NCBI GenBank assembly: GCA_034926635.1
Contig: JAYFQX010000013.1
Span: 35,251 to 99,250 of the forward strand
DNA from: Christensenella sp034926635
Lineage (GTDB): Bacteria; Bacillota; Clostridia; Christensenellales; Christensenellaceae
Direction of reading: 5' to 3'
DNA length: 64,000 nucleotides
Every line of letters begins with the position of its first letter. Positions within the stretch are counted from its first letter, which is position 1. The notes under the pieces were generated by a model. The model saw only the letters and a list, made by a program, of their open reading frames with translations, searched no databases and was not told where the DNA came from. Shown here one piece after another: positions 23,503 through 33,000 of this stretch. The position numbers were made by a program, and so were the translations under genes.

Positions 23503-25776
23503 ATGAGCAAGTCTGAAAACAAATTATCCCAAAAAAAGAAATCCAAAAAGAAAAAATGGATCATTATTACAGCCATTGTTGCCGCCGGCATCTTATTGGC
23601 TGTGTTTTTGTTACCCCGTTTTTTTAGAGGAAATGTAGAAGCAGCAGATTTCATTACAAAAACTGCTACGGTGGAGACCGGTACGATTGAAACGACGGTT
23701 TCCGGCTCCGGTAACCTTACTTCTGATAACACAATCGAAATCAAGCTGCCCACCGACGTCACCATTGAATCTGTCCTTGTAGAAGCCGGTGATGCGGTAG
23801 CTGCCGGCGATACTCTGGCAACACTCAACGCAACTTCCTTGCAAAGTGCGATCAGTACGGTGCAAACCAAACTGAGCTCCCTTGATTCTGAGATTAATAG
23901 TGCGGACGCAGAAAGTGAAACCGAAAAAATCGCTTCCACAATTGATGGACGTATCAAGCAAATCTTTATTGCAGCGGGAGACGATACACAAACTGCTATC
24001 TCGCAAAACGGCGCACTCTTGATCTTGTCTCCGGATGGCAAGATGAAGACAACATTTCAGCCTTCCACAATCGATGGTCTTGCTTATGGTACAGAGGTAG
24101 ACGTCACTCTTTCAGACGGTACTATAAAAACAGGTACTATTATCTCTGTTTCAGCAGATACATGCACCGTGACTCTTACGGATAACGGTCCCGCTGTCGG
24201 CGATTCTGTTTCAATCTCTCTGGATGGAGCCGAGATTGGTAAAGGAACACTGGAAATAAATTCTCCGATCAAAGTCCTAAGCGCTTTTGGCACGGTGGAA
24301 AGCCTCTCCGTAGAAGAGAATGAAAACGTTCATAGCGGTGATACCTTGTTTACCCTGCAAACAGCCGTTTCTGCCGAATATACTGCTTTACTCAGCGAAC
24401 GTACAGAGTATGAAGATACTTTAGTCAGCTTGTTAACATATGCGGAAACCAACAGTATCATTGCAGATATGGCAGGCGTCATCGGCACGGTCTCGACTTC
24501 CGGTTCTTCCTCCTCCAGCTCGTCCTCAAGCTCTTCTTCATCCAGTAGTGCCAGCGCGGCCTCTTTTTCCGCAAAAGCGGTAAATTCTTCCGGAAGCAAT
24601 TCTACCGATAACGTTGTAGCATTATCAAACTCGCTTTCCGGAAGCAATATCACCACGCTTTCTTCCGGCGGAATCATTACTGAAATCAGTACACCGCTTG
24701 AAATTGCAGTGACAGTCCCTGCAACGGGAGCCATTCCTCAGAACACTGTCTTACCGGGAACAGGTTATACCGGCACAATTACTTGGTTACCCGCAGGAGA
24801 TGCTTTTGAGCCCTCCACAGCCTATACTGCGACAATTACACTTACCGCACAAACCGGATATCACTTTGCAGCAGACATCGTTCCTGCTGTCACAGGAGCG
24901 CAAATACAAGCAGTACAGATCAGTGCAGAGACCGAGTCCAACGTTCTCACATTTAATGCTGTGTTCCCTGCAACCTCTGCTGCGCAGCCATCTCCAGAGT
25001 CATCTAATACGATACCGACAGATTCCACACAAACGCCTTCCGCAGCTTTTTCAAGCGGAATGAGCGGCGCATCCTATTCCTCAGGAAGCGGCAGCACTAC
25101 CTCTACTGCATCTACGACAGAAGACAGTACCTCAAGCAGCGAATCTTCTGCCTCTTCTACAGTATTTACGATCTTAATAGGTGATGCAGACACTCTTTCG
25201 GTAAACGTCGATGAGCTGGATATCTTATCGATTCAGCTTGGGCAGGAGGTTTCCGTCATTTTAGACGCACTACCGGATGCTACGTTCCATGGAACCGTCA
25301 CCAAGATCTCCAGCTCCGGCAATGTACAAAGCGGCGTCACCACCTACCCTGTAACCATCACACTCACCGATACGGAAGGTTCTGGTGTAAAAGTTGGCAT
25401 GAATGCAAACGCAACGATTTCTATTGCAACCAGCGAAGACGTATTGTTGATCCCTATGGACGCCTTACAGGAAACAGGCAATGAAAAATATGTTTTTGTC
25501 TCCGGAAGTAACACAGGCGACGGAGAAATGGATGAACGACGCACCGTTGAAACAGGGCTTTCGGACGGCGTCAATGTAGAAATCACCTCGGGTCTTTCCG
25601 AAGGAGAACAAGTTATTTATACAGAATCCACCTCTACCAGCAATGATGACCAATCCGCCATGTTTGGTGGCGGCATGATGGGCGGCGGTATGCAGATGCC
25701 AAACGGCAGCGATATACAGATGCCAAGCGGCGGCGGTCAAGGCGGTCCGCCATCCGGTATCGGTAATATGGGATAA
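23503..25776 (+). CDS. MacA-like efflux adaptor with inserted Ig-like domain
   Basis: A 757-residue membrane-fusion protein that would link the MacB-type transporter to the outside. It has a lysine-rich cytoplasmic tail (10-18) and one membrane anchor (about 19-41), then barrel-sandwich (lipoyl) halves at about 75-110 and 255-290 and a C-terminal beta-barrel/MP domain (about 555-715). Between them are a run of 15 serines (336-349) and Ser/Thr-rich linkers (to about 395 and 495-553) that flank a domain at about 397-490 with GYTGTITWLPAGDAF and YTATITLTAQTGYHF, an Ig-like module of surface proteins. The usual length is 380-500, so the insertion is exceptional. The Gly/Met-rich tail (720-757) contains GGGMMGGGM. 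AAGGAGG precedes the ATG. Confidence 0.88.
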   Translation: MSKSENKLSQKKKSKKKKWIIITAIVAAGILLAVFLLPRFFRGNVEAADFITKTATVETGTIETTVSGSGNLTSDNTIEIKLPTDVTIESVLVEAGDAVAAGDTLATLNATSLQSAISTVQTKLSSLDSEINSADAESETEKIASTIDGRIKQIFIAAGDDTQTAISQNGALLILSPDGKMKTTFQPSTIDGLAYGTEVDVTLSDGTIKTGTIISVSADTCTVTLTDNGPAVGDSVSISLDGAEIGKGTLEINSPIKVLSAFGTVESLSVEENENVHSGDTLFTLQTAVSAEYTALLSERTEYEDTLVSLLTYAETNSIIADMAGVIGTVSTSGSSSSSSSSSSSSSSSASAASFSAKAVNSSGSNSTDNVVALSNSLSGSNITTLSSGGIITEISTPLEIAVTVPATGAIPQNTVLPGTGYTGTITWLPAGDAFEPSTAYTATITLTAQTGYHFAADIVPAVTGAQIQAVQISAETESNVLTFNAVFPATSAAQPSPESSNTIPTDSTQTPSAAFSSGMSGASYSSGSGSTTSTASTTEDSTSSSESSASSTVFTILIGDADTLSVNVDELDILSIQLGQEVSVILDALPDATFHGTVTKISSSGNVQSGVTTYPVTITLTDTEGSGVKVGMNANATISIATSEDVLLIPMDALQETGNEKYVFVSGSNTGDGEMDERRTVETGLSDGVNVEITSGLSEGEQVIYTESTSTSNDDQSAMFGGGMMGGGMQMPNGSDIQMPSGGGQGGPPSGIGNMG

Positions 25777-25795
25777 GGGAAAGGAGGCGCTTCTT

Positions 25796-26470
25796 ATGAT
25801 ACAAATGAAAGACGTTTCAAAAATATATACGATTGGGAATGAAGAACTTTATGCGCTAAACCACGCCTCGCTGCGTATTGACGACGGTGAATTTGTAGCA
25901 ATCATAGGACCGTCCGGCAGCGGAAAATCCACCTTGATGAATATTATTGGATGCCTTGATACCGCGGACGAGGGGAAGTATATTCTAGATGGACAGCCCA
26001 TCGAGGACTACTCGGAAGACGAACTTACACGCGTACGCAATAACAAAATCGGATTTGTCTTTCAGAATTTCAACTTGCTGTCCAAGAGTACCGCTCTTGA
26101 AAACGTAGAACTCCCCCTGATTTACCAGGGCGTTCCGCGCAAGGAATGCCGGCTGCGTGCAGAAGAGGCACTCACCCGAATGGGGCTTGGTGAGCGGATG
26201 AACCATCGTCCTTCGGAACTCTCCGGCGGTCAGCAGCAGCGCGTTGCCATTGCGCGTGCGCTGATTACGCAGCCTTCGTTGATTCTGGCGGACGAACCAA
26301 CCGGAAACCTGGATCACAAAACCGGCATAGAAATCCTGGAACTCTTCGAGCGGCTTAACAAAAACGGTAATACTATTATACTAATTACGCATGATAACAC
26401 GATTGCAAATCAGGCGCAACGGCGTATCCATATTTTAGACGGGCAGGTCAACGAGGAGGAAACAGCATGA
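25796..26470 (+). CDS. ABC transporter ATP-binding protein, MacB/LolD type
   Basis: A 224-residue ATPase with Walker A GPSGSGKST (about residues 39-47), signature LSGGQQQRVAIARAL, Walker B LILADEPTGNLD and switch His in ITHD. This subfamily drives mechanotransmission-type transporters exporting peptides, antibiotics or lipoproteins. It follows the adaptor by 19 bp and overlaps the permease by 4 bp (ATGA), so the three form an operon. Confidence 0.94.
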   Translation: MIQMKDVSKIYTIGNEELYALNHASLRIDDGEFVAIIGPSGSGKSTLMNIIGCLDTADEGKYILDGQPIEDYSEDELTRVRNNKIGFVFQNFNLLSKSTALENVELPLIYQGVPRKECRLRAEEALTRMGLGERMNHRPSELSGGQQQRVAIARALITQPSLILADEPTGNLDHKTGIEILELFERLNKNGNTIILITHDNTIANQAQRRIHILDGQVNEEETA

Positions 26471-27633
26471 TCATACAATCGTTCCGGATGGCTTTCTCTT
26501 CTATCCGCTCCAATAAAATGCGTTCTTTTTTGACAATGCTTGGCATCATTATTGGTATTATGGCTGTCGTCGTGTTGGTATCCATCGTTTCCAGTGCAAC
26601 GGATTCCGTGCAGGGCGAGCTAGAAAATCTTGGTGCCGACACCCTGAGCGTCAATATCTCCAGCCAACGTTTTCAGCCGTTATCTCTCAGCGAGGTTAAC
26701 GCGTTTACAGACGAATATGACAGCATTGGCTTTATTGCTCCGACAACAACGCAGAGCGCTACCCTCAAGGCGGGAGACACCAGCACCACAGCGTCTGCCA
26801 TCGGGACAACCTCGTCTTACGCTGACATCAATGATCTTTCCGTACAATCGGGGCGATTCATTAAGTCACCCGATATGGAAAACAACTCTGCTGTTGCCGT
26901 TGTGGGAACCGACGTAGCAGACGACTTATTTGGACGCACGGATATCACCGGAGAAACTATTTCCGTTGACGGTCGAAGCTTCCTTGTAATAGGCGTACTT
27001 GCCGATGCGGGCGAAACACTCACCGGCTCGGAAAACAGTAATATCATTATTCCCTACACCACTGCACAACGCATGTTTTACGTATCAGGCGTAACCTCTT
27101 TTACCGTGGCGGCGCAATCCAGCGATATGGTTGACACAGCGGAAGCTGATATCACAAGCGCCCTGATGACCCGTTTTCAAGATGAAGATGCTTTTACTGT
27201 CATGAACCAATCCACCATCCTTGACTCCATGGATTCCATTACCGATACCATGGCAATGATGTTTGGCGGAATTGCCGGGATATCGCTGTTAGTAGGCGGG
27301 ATCGGCATTATGAACATCATGTTGGTTTCCGTGGCAGAGCGGACGCATGAAATCGGTATCCGCAAAGCAATTGGTGCAGGACGAAAACGTATTTTGCTGC
27401 AATTCTTGATTGAGGCCCTTGTCGTCAGCACACTCGGTGGTCTGATTGGCATAGCGCTCTCCTGGGTTCTTTTGTCCATCCTTTCCCTTGTGATGGATAC
27501 AACCTACGTTATGTCTGCCGAAATCGCTCTGCTGGCAGTTCTCTTCTCCATGGCGATCGGCGTGATTTTTGGCATCAATCCCGCGAACAAAGCGGCGAAG
27601 ATGCCGCCAATTGAAGCACTCCGTACAGAATAA
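26467..27633 (+). CDS. MacB-type ABC transporter permease
   Basis: A 388-residue membrane subunit with an N-terminal membrane helix (about 15-40, SFLTMLGIIIGIMAVVVLVS), a large extracytoplasmic MacB_PCD domain (about 45-240) and three C-terminal helices (FtsX domain) with SVAERTHEIGIRKAIGAGR, the coupling-helix motif. It works as a dimer with the ATPase and adaptor encoded upstream. The substrate is unknown. Confidence 0.94.
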   Translation: MIIQSFRMAFSSIRSNKMRSFLTMLGIIIGIMAVVVLVSIVSSATDSVQGELENLGADTLSVNISSQRFQPLSLSEVNAFTDEYDSIGFIAPTTTQSATLKAGDTSTTASAIGTTSSYADINDLSVQSGRFIKSPDMENNSAVAVVGTDVADDLFGRTDITGETISVDGRSFLVIGVLADAGETLTGSENSNIIIPYTTAQRMFYVSGVTSFTVAAQSSDMVDTAEADITSALMTRFQDEDAFTVMNQSTILDSMDSITDTMAMMFGGIAGISLLVGGIGIMNIMLVSVAERTHEIGIRKAIGAGRKRILLQFLIEALVVSTLGGLIGIALSWVLLSILSLVMDTTYVMSAEIALLAVLFSMAIGVIFGINPANKAAKMPPIEALRTE

Positions 27634-27648
27634 AAGTATAAAAAAAAA

Positions 27649-27680
27649 CAGGCGGCAACAAAGTTTCCCGCCTGCTTTTT
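27649..27680. terminator. Bidirectional terminator between efflux operon and small membrane protein
   Basis: CAGGCGG (27649-27655) pairs with CCGCCTG (27668-27674), with A8 on the left and T6 on the right, serving the converging genes. Confidence 0.8.
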
Positions 27681-27704
27681 TGTTGTCATAAATCCATTAG
27701 GCCA

Positions 27705-27977
27705 TTACGCGACTGCACCTGCAACCATGCCTACCAATGCCGCTGCTGCAATTGCAACTAAAATCAAAGAAACAATAGCAAGAATCGTAATAATCATACC
27801 GATAATCTTACCAGCCTTTGCTTTTCCATCTGCCGGATTAGCCTTTACTGCCTTTGAACCCACAATCCATGCAACAATAGCAAGAATTAATCCAGGAATG
27901 CTAGCATATCCTAGAACCGGGATGAAAGAAAGTCCCGTACAAATTGCTGAAATTAATCCAATAATAAGCGCTGTCAT
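27705..27977 (-). CDS. Small membrane protein, DUF4190-like (paralogue)
   Basis: 90 residues, two hydrophobic hairpins around the hinge GSKAVKANPADGKAKAGKIIG, which parallels the hinge of the 8143-8412 protein. GGAGG lies 10 nt before the ATG. Ala/Val/Gly-rich C-terminus. The function is unknown; the two copies probably arose by duplication, now 19 kb apart and on opposite strands. Confidence 0.75.
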   Translation of the reverse strand: MTALIIGLISAICTGLSFIPVLGYASIPGLILAIVAWIVGSKAVKANPADGKAKAGKIIGMIITILAIVSLILVAIAAAALVGMVAGAVA

Positions 27978-28041
27978 AAATTAGTTCCTCCTTCCCCACA
28001 TAATAAATTCTAATAAAATCATTTGATTGATATATTATACA

Positions 28042-28404
28042 TTATTCTCGATTCTGGAACAAGCGCTCAATCTCCGCTCCAACCAAATCTGTAACATTTT
28101 TATTATCTTTGGACTGTTTATCCAGAATATCCGACCAACCGTTCGTCAAAAAACTTGTCCCTATGTTTTTCATCTGTTCTCCCTGGCGAACATATTCACT
28201 ACAAATAATTTTTTTCCCCATGGTAGAAATAGAGACATCGTATTTTCCGATGCCCGGCACAAACAGCCCCCGCATGATTCCGCTGCCCGACATATATGGT
28301 TCTGCCGGCAAATCTCCTTCTGTTTTCAAAATCTCATAAATCTCATCCAGCGTAAATTTACGCTTCGTTTTTGTTGATTTCATATGCATTCCGCCAAGTC
28401 CCAT
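28042..28404 (-). CDS. Conserved hypothetical protein, 120 residues
   Basis: A soluble protein without signal peptide or membrane segment. An N-terminal basic stretch (KSTKTKRKF) is followed by LDEIYEILKTEGDLP and a Gly-rich MSGSGIMRGLFVPGIGKYDVSI, which looks like a compact beta fold. I do not recognise the family. AGGAGG lies 8 nt before the ATG. A 9-bp inverted repeat (28421-28445) covers its probable -10, suggesting regulated expression. Confidence 0.75.
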   Translation of the reverse strand: MGLGGMHMKSTKTKRKFTLDEIYEILKTEGDLPAEPYMSGSGIMRGLFVPGIGKYDVSISTMGKKIICSEYVRQGEQMKNIGTSFLTNGWSDILDKQSKDNKNVTDLVGAEIERLFQNRE

Positions 28405-28420
28405 TGAATTTTCCTCCTAT

Positions 28421-28445
28421 ATCGTTATAGTTCTATTATAACGAT
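28421..28445 (-). promoter_or_regulatory. Operator-like inverted repeat over a -10 box
   Basis: ATCGTTATA (28421-28429) and TATAACGAT (28437-28445) form a perfect 9-bp inverted repeat with a 7-nt spacer; a TATAAT on the minus strand (28440-28435) lies inside, 31 bp upstream of the 120-residue gene. The spacer region TAGTTCTATTATAA is 13/14 identical to part of the repeats upstream of the sigma factor. Confidence 0.5.
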
Positions 28446-28735
28446 TTCATTTATTTTTTGGGATAATCCAATGTAAACGTTGCCTGACCCATGCTAAAAA
28501 TGATTCTTCGACTGATTAGTCGTTTTTCTTTTATTGAATCAATTGTATTTTAATCTTTTTATACCAATTTTGCAAGGACATTTTTATAATATACAGTCCA
28601 TAAAAATCACAATATAATACCATGGTATCAAAATATATTATTTTTGCGTTTTTCACTCTTATCGTACATTGTTTTATTCCAAAAATGGCTCTGATACTCC
28701 ATGATCTCTTTCCTATATTTTTTATATACTACCGG
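28446..28735. other. Gene-free stretch, 290 bp
   Basis: AT-rich, no coding region supported. A small hairpin CGACTgattAGTCG followed by TTTTT (about 28508-28525) points to the plus strand, where no gene precedes it; it may nevertheless end the HD-GYP transcript weakly. Confidence 0.4.
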
Positions 28736-30019
28736 TTATAACCGATTGTCCATTTCCAATAAATCATGCACCTTCTTATTGAGTAAATGATATTGCATAT
28801 GCATTTCTTCATAAACAGCAATGACCGGGTCTCGATTCACATCAGTCATTCGCATAATCTCATCAAAATTGCGGATCATAATATCGCATGCCGGTTTATA
28901 AAGTTGTCCATTTGCTTCCATCTGCGAAAGAATAGCAATTGTCTTTTCTTTAGGAAACGGGTTTTTATAACTTCTTTTACCGGTAAGCGCACTGACGATA
29001 TCTGCTACCGCAATGATCTTCTCTAACACCGTAAGATCCGCATCGGTAAGTCCTTCCGGATATCCGGTTCCATCCAGCTTTTCATGATGCCTCGAAGCAA
29101 TTCTACAGACTTCTTCATCGACAAGCCCCTCAATTATTTCATGAGTCAATACCACATGCTGCTTCATAATATTCATTTTATCCGGCGTCAATTTCCCCTG
29201 AAATTCCAAAATATCTGCAGGAATGGCGACCTTTCCTACATCATGAAGAAGCGCGCCCAAATAAAGCTCTGCCTGCTCTGTTGTTGAAATTTTAAGCCGC
29301 TTTCCAAGCTCTAGGCTAATAGCAATGGTGTTGATGGTATGGGTCACTGTATACTCGCTTCGAAAATCGACTGAATAAGTCATCATTTTAAGGTATTCAA
29401 AAGCCTGTTTTTTAGAGAGCTTCATTTTTTCAATTTCTTTGCTTATTTCTTCATGATAGCTTCCGTCGTGAATTTTTCTGACAATTTCCTCTGTGCCTGC
29501 TTCAAACAACAGTTTTACGTACTTAGGATCAAAACGCGTGCCACTATTTTTCAAAATGCAGGTGAAATCGCAGCCATCCTGGCTATGGGCAATTAAGGTA
29601 TCCACTCGATCCGCAAGATAAATAAGTGCTGCATAATCTAAATAATTTCCATTTGTTTTATCATAATCCTTATAGTTTAAATGATGATATAAAACTGCCT
29701 CAACTTCGGACCCAAGCGGTGACATATATTTTAAGAATAAATATCCGTAGATCGCATGGCTCCATACCGGGCCTCCGTCGAACACTTCCATTTCATCAAT
29801 TTCTTCGGTTTTATACGCCCCTATATCGTGTAGAATGCTCATGATCAACACTTTGGCGTGTTCCAGCTCAACAGATGTCTTTGCTTGCTTCCATATCCTT
29901 AACGCAATAAATGCTACTCTCTCCCCATGATTTACAAGCCGATAATCTACATAATGCAGCATCTTGTCGATAACGGCAATGATCTGCGACTGATTAATTA
30001 GTGCTGATTCATTTTTCAT
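28736..30019 (-). CDS. HD-GYP c-di-GMP phosphodiesterase with N-terminal HD domain
   Basis: A 427-residue protein with two HD-type domains. The N-terminal one (about 15-190) has NHGERVAF and SILHDIGAY, a metal-type HD. The C-terminal one (about 220-400) has the full HD-GYP set: GALLHDVGKVAIP, KQHVVLTHEII, RHHEKLDGTGYPEGL and AVADIVSAL. It should hydrolyse c-di-GMP to GMP. The gene starts 43 bp after the giant GGDEF/EAL gene on the same strand, so synthesis and breakdown functions are encoded together. Cytoplasmic; no membrane segment. Confidence 0.92.
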   Translation of the reverse strand: MKNESALINQSQIIAVIDKMLHYVDYRLVNHGERVAFIALRIWKQAKTSVELEHAKVLIMSILHDIGAYKTEEIDEMEVFDGGPVWSHAIYGYLFLKYMSPLGSEVEAVLYHHLNYKDYDKTNGNYLDYAALIYLADRVDTLIAHSQDGCDFTCILKNSGTRFDPKYVKLLFEAGTEEIVRKIHDGSYHEEISKEIEKMKLSKKQAFEYLKMMTYSVDFRSEYTVTHTINTIAISLELGKRLKISTTEQAELYLGALLHDVGKVAIPADILEFQGKLTPDKMNIMKQHVVLTHEIIEGLVDEEVCRIASRHHEKLDGTGYPEGLTDADLTVLEKIIAVADIVSALTGKRSYKNPFPKEKTIAILSQMEANGQLYKPACDIMIRNFDEIMRMTDVNRDPVIAVYEEMHMQYHLLNKKVHDLLEMDNRL

Positions 30020-30061
30020 TGATCTTACTCCTCTGGCATTAGAGCATACTATTCAAAATCA

Positions 30062-33000
30062 TCAACTTAATTGTCCAACGGTAATCAATATTTCTTGATG
30101 CAGTGAGTCGCACCAACGAAAAGATATTTCTTTTTCTTCATTCTCCAAGACGCGTCTGCAATAAAATCGACCATTATTCTCATTAAGGCGTTTCGTAAGC
30201 TTTGTAATGAGCGCGCTAGAATATTCCGTTACATTTTTTTCGGAAACCTGCTGGAAATCATTGCTCTTTTGCAATAAAGAATCAAACATGCCACGCCACG
30301 ATACCTCTTTTTGACTTTCCCCTCTATTATGATAGAATTCGCAAGTGCGATCTTCAAGATGCAATAAGCACACCATTTCAAAACAAGAGTTCATAGCCTT
30401 TGTCAATTTTTGTATGATGGTATCTTCATAAGATTTCTCTTTTTTTAAAACCGAAATTTCACGCACGCAATGTTTATAATTATCTTGTTCCATCTTGGGA
30501 TTATAAAAAATATAATCATTTTTTCCATGTCGTTTCACATGATAAAGCGCTATATCTGCGCAATGATATAGCGTATCAAAATTATCTCCTGGTTTTGCGA
30601 TAGTACCGCCTATGCTGCAATGAAAATGATGGTCTTTATTTGTGATGGATGTTGTCGCCAAATGATCAAGCAGCGTTTCTATTTTATTGCTAACCATGTT
30701 CTCGTCGGTAACATTCGGAAGATAAATAATAAATTCATCTCCTCCGAGCCGCCCTATAACATCTGTACTGCGAAACTGCCGTTTTAATTCACTTGATATC
30801 AGCTTTAAAGTACGATCGCCTTCTGCATGCCCATAAATATCATTAATATTTTTAAAATCATCTACATCAAGAATCAGCATAATTCCAGTGCTCTTCTGAT
30901 CTTCCAAGGCGATTCGTATACGATTTTCCGCTACGATTCGTGTATAAAGCCCGGTCATTCCGTCGTGCTCCGCCTGGCATACCAGATTATTCTCTTTTTG
31001 TTTGCTATCGGTAATATCGTCCATATAAAAAATAACAAATTTTGAAATATTACCTTCATTTTTTATTACTTTGTAATAGACACGCAGCCAGACCATTTTA
31101 CCAGAGATGGTTCTGCATAAAAAATCCCATCCGCGCTTACAGACTTTGTCTGTCAAAATCGCCTCACACATGGAACGAAATTCTTCTTTGCTTTTTTGGG
31201 CAACAATATCCTTTTTTAAGCCAACTTCATAATCATATTGCAGTGCCTCAGGCAATCCAAACTTTTTTTGCATTTTTGTAGGAATATAAGCCGTATGATC
31301 TGCCAGCGAATAACGAACGATCATTCGTTCACTGCTTTCTATCAAAATACGGTAACTCTCTCTGCTTGTGTAAAGCTCGTCAAGCAATTCCCGCCGTTCT
31401 GTAATATCGGAATAGAGCCCATAATAATAAAGCTTATTCTCTCTCATGATAGGATTGGCTATAAGATTCACCCAGCGTATAGCGCCGTCCCCGGTAACCA
31501 CACGCATATCCAGATCAAATTGTTCCTTTTTTAAGATAGCTTCACTGATCTTTTTTTGCAGCAATGCCTGATCCTTAGGATGTACGCGTTCAATCGCGGG
31601 AAGGATCTCCGAGGGAATTGATTCGTTTGATGGATAACCTAAAATCCGGCGTGCCCCTTCGCTAAGATAAGTGCGGACCGCCTCCTGGTTATTATTTATA
31701 TAAAACTCGGCTACCCCGCCCGGAATATTTTGAAGTATCCGTTCGATTTCTTGTTTATCTTGAGAAAGCTGCTGCTCAAGCCATTTTCTTTCATCAATAT
31801 CTACAATAACAACAATAAACCACTGTTTTCCCGCTTCATCCGTAATCAAATGTCCGGCATCATATACCCATTTAAGTTTTCCGCTCTTCGTCTCTATCCT
31901 ATATTCACATGTATCTGTGGAACCTGTTTTGCTGATATCTTTATTAATTTTTGTAAGTACATTCTCTCGATCTTCCCAATACACCATTTTTTGGAAACTG
32001 TTATGAAACTTCTTTTTAAATTCATCTAAAGTATATCCCAGCATATTGAGCATCGTATCACTGACATAGGTGAAATAATCATTCTCTCCGGCCGCATACT
32101 TGAAAATGCCACCCGGCACCATGCTAACAATCGCAGAAAAGTCCTGTTCTTGCTCAACAAACGTCGTTCGCGCTTCCATCTGGCTTGTAACATCCATAAA
32201 AACAAATTGTATCAGTGAGTTTACAGCATCTGATTCAATTGGCTGGATATGGACATGCACCCAGCGCAAAGATCCATCTAGGCAGATAATACGATGGGTG
32301 AGCTCGGTAGTCTCTCCTGTTTTTTCCACGGACCATATTATTTTTTGAATTTTATTAAAATCATCAGGGTGAAACAGCGAGGAATAATCAGTCTTAATTT
32401 TTTGCTCATATTGCTCCGCGTCATTATAACCGAAAATTTTCCATGCAGCGTCATTGTAGCGTACCAACTTTCGCTGATCGTCTTTCATTTGATAATGGAC
32501 GATACCATATGGCAAAGAACTATAAAGCTCCTGCATGTGATCCCGCTGTTTTTCTAATTGCAACGCAAGCTTTTTTTGTTCCACAATATTTTCTATCCCA
32601 ACATAAAAGATGTAAAAACCTTCTTTTTTGGCTAAACACCGTACGCGATTATAAAGCCATATTGGTTCGCCTCCCTCTCCTATGGGATACGAACAAGTCT
32701 GCGCGTTAGCTTCTTTCCCCGTTTTAATTGCTTCATTAAGCATATCTATGCACGTTTGACGAAATTCCGGCAAAATACGCTGCAAACTAAATTTTCGCAG
32801 ATATCCACTGTTTTTGTTTACCCCGAGCACCTCATACCATTTATCATTTAGACGCAACGCCGTAACACTTTTCCCGTTATATTCAATAATCCCTGCTCCA
32901 CCCAAAAAGCTGTTAAACAATAGAGTGTTTTGTGATGTAGCATCTAAGAAATCCGTCGTACCTGCTGAAAGCGCGGAAAAATGATTCATTTGCCGAAAAT

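Noticed and set aside
24480..24560. Possible microsatellite or CRISPR-like repetition of TCC/AGC/TCT triplets
   Set aside because: It encodes the poly-serine linker of the efflux adaptor with mixed serine codons; there are no repeat-spacer units.
28508..28525. Hairpin CGACT/AGTCG with TTTTT on the plus strand as a terminator
   Set aside because: No plus-strand gene precedes it, and on the minus strand the T run is missing; left unassigned.
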